The notes: a model not told the origin generated them from the letters alone. Numbered from the stretch's first letter, positions 31,231 through 41,649 are shown. The stretch is 64,000 bases of DNA from Maniola hyperantus (GCF_902806685.2 NC_048553.1:4261099-4325098); one strand, 5' to 3'. Numbers and translations are program-made.

Positions 31231-31900
31231 CTGTTTTTCTACTACTTTGATACCCTTCTACGTGTCTCTTTTGTAAAATAGGCATAAATCCTTTATGCAA
31301 CTTTGTTTCTTTTCCCTTATATTTAATATTCATAAAGAAATGATAACGTAATAAATCCTTGAGCGAGATAAGATTTAAAATACCTATATAAGTACCCTAC
31401 CTCATTCCCGGTAAACACCTTAGTTCGCCATATTTTCTTTTTATGAAGACGCAAAGTAGTGTGGGGCGCGAGCAAACGGGGGGGTTGTGAAATAATGTCC
31501 CAGCACTATGTCACGGTAATTTAGAGCTGTCGAATAGAACCATTGGGGCTCTTATTGAATTGTACGCTTACGAATGTAGATAACTATGCTCAGGGGTTTT
31601 TTTTTTATAATACCACAGAGATTTATAGTGCGAACCTACGTTAAGAAAAGTAACCCTAGTTCTCCCCATCGCTTTCCATTCAAACGTAGTATGGTTCATT
31701 TGTACGTGAATCTTTGAGCCCGTTTTACTTTATAATTAGGTACACATTTTTGCAAAAATCTGAAAAACTGTAAACACAGACAATTGTTTCTAGAACGTGT
31801 CTAAGCATTGAGTTTGATTGATCAATTATTAATATTCAAATGAAAACCACAAAACGTTTGTATAGAAAACGCTGGGGAGCAAGCTAGGGTTAGGTAATAA
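31231..31900. other. Unassigned stretch
   Basis: Nothing recognised. Confidence 0.3.
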
Positions 31901-32054
31901 ATAGTATCGACAGGTCGGGATGACAATCGGGGAAGGAAAGCCCCACTCGCCCGCATAGAACCCGCACCAACCCGTGCGGTGCGGTGACGTGCGGGTGTGC
32001 GGCGCTTCCCCCGCCTCATACCCTGATTGCCATCTCAACCTATCGCGGACTATA
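31901..32054. mobile_element. MITE-H GC-rich palindrome, copy 1
   Basis: About 154 bp. Left 'atagtatcgacaggtcggga' faces right 'ctcaacctatcgcggactat', and the GC-rich centre has 'gcccgcatagaacccgcacc' facing 'gtgacgtgcgggtgtgcgg'. Six further copies in the window. No transposase. Confidence 0.75.
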
Positions 32055-32524
32055 CTTCTCTTAACATTTTTATAATGCGAAATATAAAGTTCTTTGATTC
32101 TTTTTAGAAACTAGAAATTCTATCGTTATGTCAAATAGCATATTATAATACTGAAAGAATAGAAGCATACAATGAGAATAAAATGCGTAGCGGCAGCCTA
32201 CATTGTACATACGTGCGAGTGCTACGTCATCGGCAAATCATAAGCGAGGCTACGCAGCAGCTGCAAGGTCTACGGCGATTCCAGCTGACCTCCGTTAGAA
32301 ACTTGTTCAATTACCAACAATTAGCGAGAAACGGTTTGAGCTAAAAAGTAGAAACTAGTTGGTGATCAACAAGAAGCGAGTGTGTAGATGGGATAGTTTT
32401 GTCGCTGTATGAGTGAGTGTGTGAATGTGTAACTTTCAAACTGAATATTTAAACGGAAATCTGGATAGGATAGAAGATATCAACAAACAAAGAGTTTATT
32501 TGTAAGTATTCAAATGAAATTCAT
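32055..32524. other. Unassigned stretch
   Basis: 32190-32350 is unique and GC-richer. No coding frame. Confidence 0.3.
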
Positions 32525-32705
32525 ACTATAGGTCGAAATGGCAATCGTGGTATGGGGCGGGGCGCCCCGCATACCGGCACGTCACCCGTACCTACTATCC
32601 CGCACCGGGTTAGTGCGAAGACTGTGTGGGTGTGCGGGGCGTCCCTACCCTGATTGCCATCTCAACCTGTCGTGTATAATACACGACAGGTCGAGCGCAC
32701 TACAA
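32525..32705. mobile_element. MITE-H, copy 2, with extra inverted end
   Basis: Palindrome as in copy 1. Its right end acctgtcgtgtat (32665-32677) is followed after one base by its exact complement (32679-32691), so a second, inverted MITE-H end is attached. Confidence 0.7.
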
Positions 32706-33243
32706 ATAATAACCTCTCTTAACTATGAATCGAATTTTTCGCGTTTATACTAAATAGTCTTACATATTTAGTGCCTACAAAAATAAAAACCATCCTGTAA
32801 GTATATGACGAGCTTTTGAACTATTGTTCAAAAGCTCGTCATTTTGTTTGATCGTGCTTCAAAGGCCTCATAATATTAGAACCAATTCATCCGGTACTCA
32901 AAATAAATAAAACGTGCCACGTAAGCAGCTTATTGGATTTTCGTTCACTGATCAGGCCTACCTTAAGTAGAGAAACAAAAATTCTTTGGAGGGCAGGGAA
33001 TCTTTTACGATCATCGCACATAAGACATTATCTTATTTATTAAATCTGCTCATAACTTGTATGATTTTTTGTAATAAAATACTTGTAATACTGCGTAAAA
33101 AAGATAATACGCTATGAAATTCTGTATTCCTTTGATATTAATGCTTAACCAATAATATTTTGTAGCTCCATTGATCTTAAAATGCCTCTTGGAATCAAAG
33201 ACTTTTAGGTCCATTTTAACGTAGGTAGGACGTTATTTCGTAT

Positions 33244-33245
<2 letters not shown>
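32706..33245. other. Unassigned stretch
   Basis: Contains a short inverted repeat 'gacgagcttttgaac' / 'gttcaaaagctcgtc' around 32807-32841. Otherwise nothing recognised. Confidence 0.4.

Positions 33246-33319
<74 letters not shown>
33246..33319. repeat. Perfect (GT)37 microsatellite
   Basis: 74 bp of uninterrupted GT. Confidence 0.97.
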
Positions 33320-33321
<2 letters not shown>

Positions 33322-33942
33322 ACTCTTCTATACGAATCAAAACAGGGTTATAACCAATGACCTCTATGTAGATGCACTAGACCGGCCATTCTGAACAAAA
33401 AATATTTGTGTTCTGCAACTCGTTTTTGCTTACAATTTAATGTCCAATGTTATACTAATTTTAACAACTTCATAGCATATAATTTTTGTTTGAAATAGCC
33501 CTTATTTATAAGTACTAATTTGGTCCAATGTTTGTAACCTTTTGTACATAGAGCCTTACTTAACGCGGTAAAATGCGGTTTTTATTGAAGAAGATAAAGT
33601 ACATTAGGGAAATCGTCAAAATATCAGTCGCGATTGAGGGCAATCGGTTCGCTTTGGCTCGGGAAAGTCGTAATCAAGTTTACTTGATCTAACTTAAGAG
33701 CTGAACGAATATTATCGAATGTTTTTGTTCCAAGGCCTCAAGAATCTTGGAAATGTTTGTTTGGCAGGAATTTATCAAGCCACATTACTTTATTTTGTCT
33801 CGAAGGATTTTGTGTAAGACTTATTTGAACGAAACAAGTTTAACACGGTAAAGTTTTTTAATTATCAAACATCAAAAAAAATATGGAAGTGAAGGGATGG
33901 TGATAACAATTTAGTTTCGTTAATCTCTTCTCTTCTCTATAT
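33320..33942. other. Unassigned stretch
   Basis: Nothing recognised. Confidence 0.3.
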
Positions 33943-34152
33943 TATCTAAAAGGAAAAGGTGACTGACTGACTGATCTATCAACGGACAGCTCAAAGTAGT
34001 GGACGGATCGAGCTGAAAGGCATGCAGATAGCTATTATGACGTAGACATCCGCTAAGAAAGGATTTTCAAAAATTCAACCCCTGAGGGGTTAATATAGGG
34101 GATTGCAATTTGTGTAGTCCACGCGGACGAAGTCGCGAGCATATAAGCTAGT
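33943..34152. repeat. R-F tail, inverted
   Basis: 'aaaaggaaaaggtgactgac', 'acagctcaaagtagtgg', 'tagctattatgacgtagaca', 'cgcggacgaagtcgcgagc', 'ataagctagtt'. Confidence 0.85.
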
Positions 34153-34400
34153 TGAAAACTAAAACTAATAAACTCAGCTAGTTAATTAATAAGTACTACC
34201 TGTGTATACAGTAAGTACCTACTATATACTACATCGCCTCGCATGCCACTTAATAAACATCGATGGATCAGACACCTTTCCACAAGTTCCAACAATAACT
34301 GTACGAAGTTTGTCAACAGATTCTCATTCAGATGAACGATGCGCGCACGCATAAATAACGAACAAACCGGGGGACAGACTTAAATTAATTTTTATTTAAT
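34153..34400. other. Unassigned stretch
   Basis: Nothing recognised. Confidence 0.3.
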
Positions 34401-34738
34401 ACTAGATGACGCCCGCGACATCGTACTATCGCGCCCGTGGGAACTCTTTGATTTTCCGGGATAAAAGTTGCCTATATTAATTTCCGGGATACAAGGCTAC
34501 CTCTGTGCCAAATTTCATACAAATCGCTTAAACGGACGGACCTTTAAGAATCCCGTGGGAACTCTTTGATTTTTCGGGATAAAAAGTAGTCATGTCCTTC
34601 CCCGGAATGTAAGCTAACTCTATACCAAATTACACCAGAATCGGTTAAACTGTTGGGGCCGTGAAAAGCCAGCAGACAGACAAACAGACACACTTTCGCA
34701 TTTATAATATTATTATGGAAGTAGGATGGATATGGATT
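34401..34738. repeat. R-A tail with internal tandem duplication
   Basis: 'gtgggaactctttgatttt' and the following 'ccgggataaaa' block appear twice (about 34437 and 34555), each followed by its own 'ccaaatt' segment, before a single normal end with cagacaaacagaca and 'tcgcatttataatatta'. Confidence 0.8.
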
Positions 34739-35267
34739 CATCGTGTGGTATGCGATTTCCATAACAGAGACAAATATAGTGTGGGTTATAGTAGCTCAGT
34801 ATTAATCAACTAAGTTTATCATTCCCTAGCAACACAAGTGTACAAAAACAGATTATGTTTCTGTTTTTCTGAGTTAATTAGCGCGCCGGTTTGTTTTTAC
34901 GGCCGACGTTTGATTAACGAGGTGGAATGTATTTGCTGGAAGCATCCTTTTGTTAATTGTGAAAATCCAATAAAAGTCTGACCTTTTCATACTTAAGTGA
35001 ACACGCCAGCGCGGCGGTTAAGCTGCTTTTGGTACACTTAGGAAAGCAATTTTTAACGCTAGAAAATTGATGCCTTTCATCTTGCAAAATTAGAAACAAT
35101 TAGGTACTTAGCTGCTGCGAGAGTTACATACCTACTTAATAAACAACAACAAAAAAAACGCGATCAAAAAATAACACAACTAACTGACCGACGCAGTCAT
35201 TATCTAAGCATTAACGCAATCATTTTCAAAATAATTTCTAGGATTTCAAGGTAGGTAAGGACCTAAG
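34739..35267. other. Unassigned stretch
   Basis: Nothing recognised. Confidence 0.3.
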
Positions 35268-35432
35268 AGCCTTTGAGGGCCAGACCTTCGTATGAAAGCT
35301 GAAAGTTTAGCTGCGCATTGTCCCCAATACAAGGAGGAACGATTAGCGACTATGAAGTTTGGATCATCGGGGCTTTGGCAGATGGTAACAAAGGTGTATA
35401 AATCTTTCTACACCTTGGTTTAAACCAATAAA
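35268..35432. repeat. R-Q repeat, copy 1
   Basis: 'gctgaaagttta', 'attgtccccaatac', 'ggaggaacgatta', 'gactatgaagtttggatcat' recur at 54090-54200. Class unknown. Confidence 0.65.
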
Positions 35433-36096
35433 AGTATTTTTTTGCTGACTTGTTATTATGTTTTCCTTACAGGTTAGTTTAGAAATTGTAATTCTCTGTC
35501 TCTTAATCAAATTAAAATTCGAAAGCCGAGCGGAACGACAACATTGCGCCGAAAATGATTGGTTTATATTTTTCTGATGCTCGGCCTTTGAAAATAAAAT
35601 ATTCGGTTCACAGGTTCAATTCCATTACGTGGGGCCAATGGAAACAATTTGTGATATTAAAAGATAAAACTGTCGAAGTAAAATGATGAATTTTTATTCT
35701 GGCTGAACTACACTAAATTAAAAATATTATTTTTGTCTATCCATTTTTTTAGTGTTTGCATGATGCTTCATCATCGAGGAGTTATTTTGAAATGTCTTTT
35801 TTGTTGTTTATTAACGAGTTACATATTTTTTGTTGATTTTGCCAAATAGGAAATCTACATAGATAAGAGAATGATTTTATGCTTGGTTGCTTTTGGATAA
35901 CAGTTAAGGCAATTGCATTCGCTAATGACAGTTGCCGTTTCACCTTGAAACTAGCAATTTTTGTTTTGGCGTTTGGTTTTGGCGCAATTTATTGACATTT
36001 GATCAGCTGATACTAATTACTAACACGCACTTTTAGTACTTTAACGTACTAGGGTAAAGGACTCCAGTAAATGAACGAATACGAAACCTCGAAAAA
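35433..36096. other. Unassigned AT-rich stretch
   Basis: Nothing recognised. Confidence 0.3.
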
Positions 36097-36287
36097 ATCG
36101 GTGTACATACATTTAAAAAAACGGGCCGAATTGAGAACCATCTCCTTTTTGGAAGTTGGTTACTAAATGCGAAAGTGTATCTGTCTGTCTGCTAAGGCTA
36201 ATTTTTAACCCGTAAAATTAGAGAGTTCCCACGGGATTTTCAAAAAGCCTAGATCCACGCCCACGAAATCGCGGGCATCATTTAGTA
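36097..36287. repeat. R-K end fragment followed by inverted R-A tail
   Basis: 36097-36165 has 'gaattgagaaccatctcc' and 'gaagttggtta' of R-K. 36166-36287 has 'gcgaaagtgtatctgtctg', 'gagttcccacgggattttc' and 'cgaaatcgcgggcatcat' of R-A. Confidence 0.7.
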
Positions 36288-36489
36288 TTTTTTTATTATT
36301 TTGTGTATCTATATTATAGTCATAAATTATTTAATAATCAAAAAGAGCAAAAATAATGCGCGGTATTAATTATTGTTATACTTATATTTTTTTATTTAAC
36401 AGGAAAACTTACAGCTAATTGGAAAAGTAAATTGATAAGAACAGAAGAAAATTGAAGCTGATGACAAGTTTCACAAATAGAATTTATAT

Positions 36490-36608
36490 AAGACTAGCTT
36501 ATGCTCGCGACTACGTCCGCGTAGACTACATGAATTTCAAACACCTATTTCACCCCCTTAGGAGTTGAATTTTCAAAAAATCCTTTCTTAGCGGATGCCT
36601 ACGTCGTA
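36490..36608. repeat. R-F copy, left half (split by LINE insertion)
   Basis: Runs 'actagcttatgctcgcgac' to 'gcggatgcctacgtcgta'. The missing remainder ('atagctatcagcatgcc' to agtc units) is at 41536-41649. GTCGTA occurs at both break points (36603-36608 and 41530-41535), a 6-bp target duplication. Confidence 0.85.
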
Positions 36609-36930
36609 GATAGATAGAAATACTTTATTGCACATAAAAAATATTACATAACATGACAAAGAAACTAAAACGAAAAAAAGATTGTATGCAAAGGCGGCCT
36701 TATTGCTCACAGCAATCTACCAGGCAACCTTTGGTGAAAGGAGAAACTAGGTGTGTTGGATAGTACTTACACGCAATACAGAAAAATGAAGTAGTATAAA
36801 ACAATATAATATAATTAATTAATAAGTACCTAACTATTTCAGTAATACATACATAACTATCATACATATACATATCTATTATAAATATCAATATATATAT
36901 ACAATCCATAATAGTAATATATATATATAT
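36609..36930 (-). mobile_element. LINE 3' end, antisense, 5'-truncated
   Basis: On the minus strand it ends in 'aataaagtatttctatctat', the 3' terminus of a common lepidopteran LINE, with 'ggttgcctggtagattgctg' and 'gccgcctttgcat' upstream. It is inserted into R-F with a GTCGTA duplication. A later 4.5-kb element sits in its AT repeat at 36919-36931, and a short remainder lies at 41471-41529. Confidence 0.75.
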
Positions 36931-36931
36931 A

Positions 36932-38187
36932 TGTCGGAGAACAGGAGGATGGCTGACAATTATTATTCATCTTTAGCCGACATCAGAAGGTAGTAATTAA
37001 TAAGTAGGTACTTTAATCCATGTTCTTTACAAATAGTTCTCAGTAACGTATCGCACATGGAAACCATCAACGTAACACAACCAGATCACCCTAACCTAAC
37101 CCTACCTATGGTCGCCTCCAACCACCCCTCACAGCGACCCCTCACCTCACTCTAAACTAGCTAACCTAAGCTAAACACTACATCGTGTGATTAGGGCGCA
37201 ATTGCTATTGCAACCTCTCAATCAAGTCACGACCTACTCCGTTATCTAATCATCTCAAGGTAATCAATCACAAGTTCATGAACGCTCTTAAAAGGATCAT
37301 TGCATCGACTCTCTTACGATCTAAACCAAATCTTATAATTGACTTCTCATTACCAATTCAGAATATCGCAATAGCTCTACCTTCTCCACTCTGTGCACAT
37401 CTGCATACAGAACACCATAGCATCGTGCGCCACACGCGCCACGACTACTATCCACCCAAATAAGCGATCACAACAGAAACCAGGTAGAATGTAAGCTATT
37501 CGATCTCATGGGCAACTCATTGTCTATTCCATTTCAACATTACACGAGAGTCATCAATGATTCTTTACCAACCGGGTTATACGATTCTAAAGCGGGTACC
37601 TACTATCAAAGTTAACTTCAAGTTACTATCGCACTAAACTATCACTTCAAACTAATCATTATCTCAACTGCCGGTATATCTCCAATTACACTCTAAATCA
37701 CTAGCGTCTGCAGAAATAACCTTAACGGATGTCCTTATAATAATCTATCCACTGAGCCAAACGTTAACTCACGAATTACTCTAATATTCACCAATAATAA
37801 TTAGTATTCCATATTCGTCGAACAACTACGCGAACATTATTAATAGTGCTTTGCAGACAACGTCACCGGATGGCACTAGATGTTACGATTTAACACAATG
37901 TACATTAGCATCGAACAATTACTGTTCTAACTATATCACAATCACCGAATTAAATATCACGATTAAGAAACTACCTACCTATCTCAAAGAATAATAATTA
38001 GCTAAGCTATAATCTGATACTTAATTAATTTAACGCGAGAGAAAATTGTGAACAAAATTCGTGCGTGTCAAAGTCCAACTCTGACAACTAAAATAAAGAT
38101 GGCTACCTTCCGTAGAGTAAAGCTCATACGTTTCTTTTCACGGTGTCTACAGACAGTAAGAACTCTTTCAATATCGACCCTCCAATA
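36932..38187. repeat. Terminal direct repeat, left copy (1256 bp)
   Basis: Starts 'tgtcggagaacaggagg' and ends 'gaccctccaata'. Plus strand is A+C-rich and G-poor ('ctaacctaaccctaccta'). A short inverted motif tgtcgg..ccgaca lies at its left end. The 61-codon plus-strand frame (37278-37463) is repeated in the right copy with one change and resembles no family I know. Confidence 0.9.
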
Positions 38188-38580
38188 CGGCCATTCTGAC
38201 ATGCGACCGTCCTCGGGCGCTAGTATGTATCAAGCACAAACATTTTATAAACGTCAGAACATCCGCTCGTTCATCCTGACAATCAGCACAAGCACACAAA
38301 CCACATATTCTAAAGCATGCATATCACAACCATTACAAATAAAACAAGCATGACACAACCAAAGCATAGCCCAACTTTATCCATAGTAGCAACTTCTAAA
38401 ACACACTGCACCATTTGCCATAATAGACTCACCGCTCATAATTATGTCTCATAAAACCCGAACTCCAGCAGTACCCCGCTACTGATCCTATCACCTGTTC
38501 CAAATACCCACCACACTATACACCAAGCTAACTCCCCTCAGCTGAAACGGCCACGCCGCCGTCCATCCATTATCGGAACA
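38188..38580. other. Interior of the 4.5-kb element, left part
   Basis: A+C-rich, non-coding. No polypurine tract adjoins the repeat boundary on either strand. Confidence 0.5.
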
Positions 38581-38838
38581 GCCACCTCGCCGTTTATCAT
38601 CTAAATGGCCACCTCGCCTTTTAGACAACTCCCTTTTTTTCAAAACAGCCACCTCGCCGTTTATCATCTAAATGGCCACCTCGCCTTTTAGATAACCCCC
38701 TTTTTTTTTCAAAACAGCCACCTCGCCGTTTATCATCTAAATGGCCACCTCGCCTTTTAGACAACCCCCTTTTTTTTCAAAACAGCCACCTCGCCGTTTA
38801 TCATCTAAATGGCCACCTCGCCGTTTAGACAACCCATT
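38581..38838. repeat. Minisatellite, four units of 67-69 bp
   Basis: Units start at 38581, 38648, 38717 and 38785. Each holds GCCACCTCGCC twice, separated by 'gtttatcatctaaatg', then 'ttttaga.aac' and a C/T run of variable length. In one minus-strand frame the units read as arginine/glycine-rich repeats (RRGGHLDDKRRGG) fused to the C-terminus of the RT debris. Confidence 0.92.
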
Positions 38839-38844
38839 TTTATA

Positions 38845-39937
38845 AATCAAATATTCTTTAACGTCGCAATAGCACTTTTCCAAAAGCAATTCACTAAGCT
38901 TTTCCTTATACACATCCAAACTCATCCTTTTGAGGTCAATCGGCAGCTTATTGTTCATTTTTTTTTTACAGCCATAGCGCAAACGCTTTTAATGCATGTA
39001 CCACTGTGACATTCTGAAATGCATAGCTCGTGCGTGCATCCAACCGACCCACTCATCCTTACCTCATAATCTCGTTGGAAATATTTTGACATCTCCTAAT
39101 AAATACGCCCATATCCTCTATGCTCATACATCACAGTGGAAGGACCCCCACGCATACACAAATTCGTCCAATTCAGCACACACACCTAATGTGCACCCTC
39201 AAATTAGAGTTCTTGTCGCAAATTATTCCCAAAAACTTTAACTCATCAACCCTCTCCATCGTCGCATGATCATGAACTGCATCATTTTAGTTTTATTTAA
39301 GCGCACTTGCAAGTCATTATTACTAATTCAATTAATTATCCTCCAAAGTGCCATTCAATTCCCATTCCTACGTTCCTTCAACATTATTCTATCATCTGCA
39401 AACAATACACAACGAACAATGGTCGCTATCGTAATGTCACCAATACAAGTTACAAAAAGAAAACAAATATTCCGGCGAATTTAAAAACCTCCTCCGTTTT
39501 TGAAGTCAGTTCAAACGGAAGGATTCTAATACACCACACATACCATACACTCTGAGGTACCCCCCGCTTATCACATTCCAGTGGAGATTCGTACACCCTT
39601 TGGTATTATTTTTCATTCTAGCAATCCCAGCGCACATTTTCAGTCCATTCAAATACGACTCTATCCATTCATAAGCTCTTCTTGCAACACCATATCCATC
39701 TAATTTATCCAATAATATTTTATGATTCACAAAAACAAAAGCCTTAGTCACATCCAGAAAAATAATAGCAATAGGTACCCTGTCATTCAGGCTATCATTA
39801 TCTATTCCACTTAAACAGAAACAATCCTCGACAGTGGAGCTGTCATTGCAAAAACCAAATCGTTCATCCACGAGCACACCATTGGCATTAAATTTTTTTT
39901 GAGACGTTTCACCATTCCTTAGCGCATCTCTACACAA
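38845..39937 (-). pseudogene. Non-LTR reverse transcriptase (Jockey/CR1-like), broken
   Basis: From right to left: the segment before the palm (GFCNDSSTVEDCFC), motif A as FLDVTKAFVFVNHKILLDKL with the usual second acidic position replaced by V, motif B as RGVPQ in a shifted frame near 39560, an R-K fragment inserted at 39465-39515, motif C VLFADD intact near 39390, then NDLQVRLNKTKMMQF, ELKFLGIICDKN and the C-terminal NKLPIDLKRM. At least two frame changes and stops. The endonuclease domain is absent. Certainly inactive. Confidence 0.75.
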
Positions 39938-40155
39938 AATAATCCTTTTTTCTTTCTCTTTTTATTCAAAACACACAAAAGTAAATCAAGCTTTTCAAGA
40001 AAGACCACGTGTGGGTATTAAAATTGAAAACATGTCTTGCACAAATAAATAAAAAAAAAAAAAAAAAATCTTGTAACTTTTTTTTTTTTTTAAGCAAAGC
40101 TAGTGTTGCAATGATTTTCGAAAATGTGGGCATAAATCGTGTATCCCACTTCTGA
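39938..40155. other. Interior of the 4.5-kb element, right part with A/T runs
   Basis: An A-run (about 40049-40067) after 'aaataaat' faces a T-run (about 40079-40092), nine bases apart, so they can pair. Minus-strand sequence just inside the right repeat reads 'tcagaagtgggatac', with no clear tRNA complement. Confidence 0.5.
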
Positions 40156-41470
40156 TGTCGGAGAACAGGAGGATGGCTGACAATTATTATTCATCTTTAG
40201 CCGACATCAGAAGGTAGTAATTAATAAGTAGGTACTTTAATCCATGTTCTTTACAAATAGTTCTCAGTAACGTATCGCACATGGAAACCATCAACGTAAC
40301 ACAACCAGATCACCCTAACCTAACCCTACCTATGGTCGCCTCCAACCACCCCTCACAGCGACCCCTCACCTCACTCTAAACTAGCTAACCTAAGCTAAAC
40401 ACTACATCGTGTGATTAGGGCGCAATTGCTATTGCAACCTCTCAATCAAGTCACGACCTACTCCGTTATCTAATCATCTCAAGGTAATCAATCACAAGTT
40501 CATGAACGCTCTTAAAAGGATCATTGCATCGACTCTCTTACGATCTAAACCAGATCTTATAATTGACTTCTCATTACCAATTCAGAATATCGCAATAGCT
40601 CTACCTTCTCCACTCTGTGCACATCTGCATACAGAACACCATAGCATCGTGCGCCACACGCGCCACGACTACTATCCACCCAAATAAGCGATCACAACAG
40701 AAACCAGGTAGAATGTAAGCTATTCGATCTCATGGGCAACTCATTGTCTATTCCATTTCAACATTACACGAGAGTCATCAATGATTCTTTACCAACCGGG
40801 TTATACGATTCTAAAGCGGGTACCTACTATCAAAGTTAACTTCAAGTTACTATCGCACTAAACTATCACTTCAAACTAATCATTATCTCAACTGCCGGTA
40901 TATCTCCAATTACACTCTAAATCACTAGCGTCTGCAGAAATAACCTTAACGGATGTCCTTATAATAATCTATCCACTGAGCCAAACGTTAACTCACGAAT
41001 TACTCTAATATTCACCAATAATAATTAGTATTCCATATTCGTCGAACAACTACGCGAACATTATTAATAGTGCTTTGCAGACAACGTCACCGGATGGCAC
41101 TAGATGTTACGATTTAACACAATGTACATTAGCATCGAACAATTACTGTTCTAACTATATCACAATCACCGAATTAAATATCACGATTAAGAAACTACCT
41201 ACCTATCTCAAAGAATAATAATTAGCTAAGCTATAATCTGATACTTAATTAATTTAACGCGAGAGAAAATTGTGAACAAAATTCGTGCGTGTCAAAGTCC
41301 AACTCTGACAACTAAAATAAAGATGGCTACCTTCCGTAGAGTAAAGCTCATACGTTTCTTTTCACGGTGTCTACAGACAGTAAGAACTCTTTCAATATCG
41401 ACCCTCTCATACGTTTCTTTTCACGGTGTCTACAGACAGTAAGAACTCTTTCAATATCGACCCTCCAATA
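40156..41470. repeat. Terminal direct repeat, right copy (1315 bp)
   Basis: Same as 36932-38187 at a constant offset of 3224 up to 41406, then a 59-bp unit (41348-41406) is repeated at 41407-41465, then 'caata' and the AT run. A 13-bp stem, cttctgatgtcgg (40149-40161) with ccgacatcagaag (40201-40213), spans its left boundary. Confidence 0.9.
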
Positions 41471-41489
41471 TATATATATATATATTACT

Positions 41490-41533
41490 CGACTACGACG
41501 ACGATAGGTATATACCTATCGTCGTCGTAGTCG
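41490..41533. repeat. 44-bp perfect palindrome
   Basis: Two 22-base arms without spacer, centred between 41511 and 41512 ('ggtatatacc'). Arms contain cgacgacg/cgtcgtcg. It sits between the LINE remnant and the right half of R-F and overlaps the GTCGTA target duplication by four bases. Confidence 0.95.
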
Positions 41534-41649
41534 TAATAGCTATCAGCATGCCAAATTTCAGCCCGATCCGTCCATTAGTTTGAGCTGTGCATTGATAGAT
41601 CAGTCAGTCAGTCAGTCAGTCAGTCACGTTTTCCTTCTATATTAAAGAT
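41534..41649. repeat. R-F copy, right half
   Basis: 'atagctatcagcatgccaaa', 'gagctgtgcattgatag', five agtc units and 'acgttttccttctat'. Completes the half at 36490-36608. Confidence 0.85.

Larger units (their letters stand above)
36932..41470 (-). mobile_element. 4.5-kb element with long terminal direct repeats and LINE-type RT
   Basis: Direct repeats 36932-38187 and 40156-41470 are nearly identical (one A/G difference noticed, plus a 59-bp tandem duplication in the right copy). Both outer flanks are AT microsatellite, consistent with a target duplication there. On the minus strand the repeats start TGGAGG and end CCGACA, the TG..CA form of LTRs. The 1.97-kb interior holds a minisatellite and a broken reverse transcriptase of LINE, not LTR, type. 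No primer-binding site or polypurine tract is convincing. Alternatives: non-autonomous LTR element with captured LINE, or partial tandem dimer of a LINE. Confidence 0.6.

Noticed and set aside
37099..37106. Telomere-like CCTAACCTAA near the left terminal repeat
   Set aside because: Only two adjacent units, part of a generally A+C-rich stretch.
37278..37463. Conserved small protein, because the same 61-codon frame occurs twice (also 40502-40687)
   Set aside because: The whole surrounding 1.26 kb is duplicated, so frame conservation carries no weight.
38581..38838. CRISPR-like array
   Set aside because: Units are whole tandem repeats with no unique spacers, in a eukaryotic transposon.
40149..40213. 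Hammerhead ribozyme, because 'ctgatg' occurs in the terminal repeat and some retroelements carry such ribozymes
   Set aside because: The required second core strand and stem arrangement are not present. Only a simple 13-bp stem is seen.
36932..41470. Classical Gypsy, Copia or BEL LTR retrotransposon
   Set aside because: No gag, protease, RNase H or integrase remnants, no convincing primer-binding site or polypurine tract, and the reverse transcriptase is of non-LTR type.
36932..41470. Endogenous retrovirus
   Set aside because: No envelope or retroviral pol similarity of any kind.
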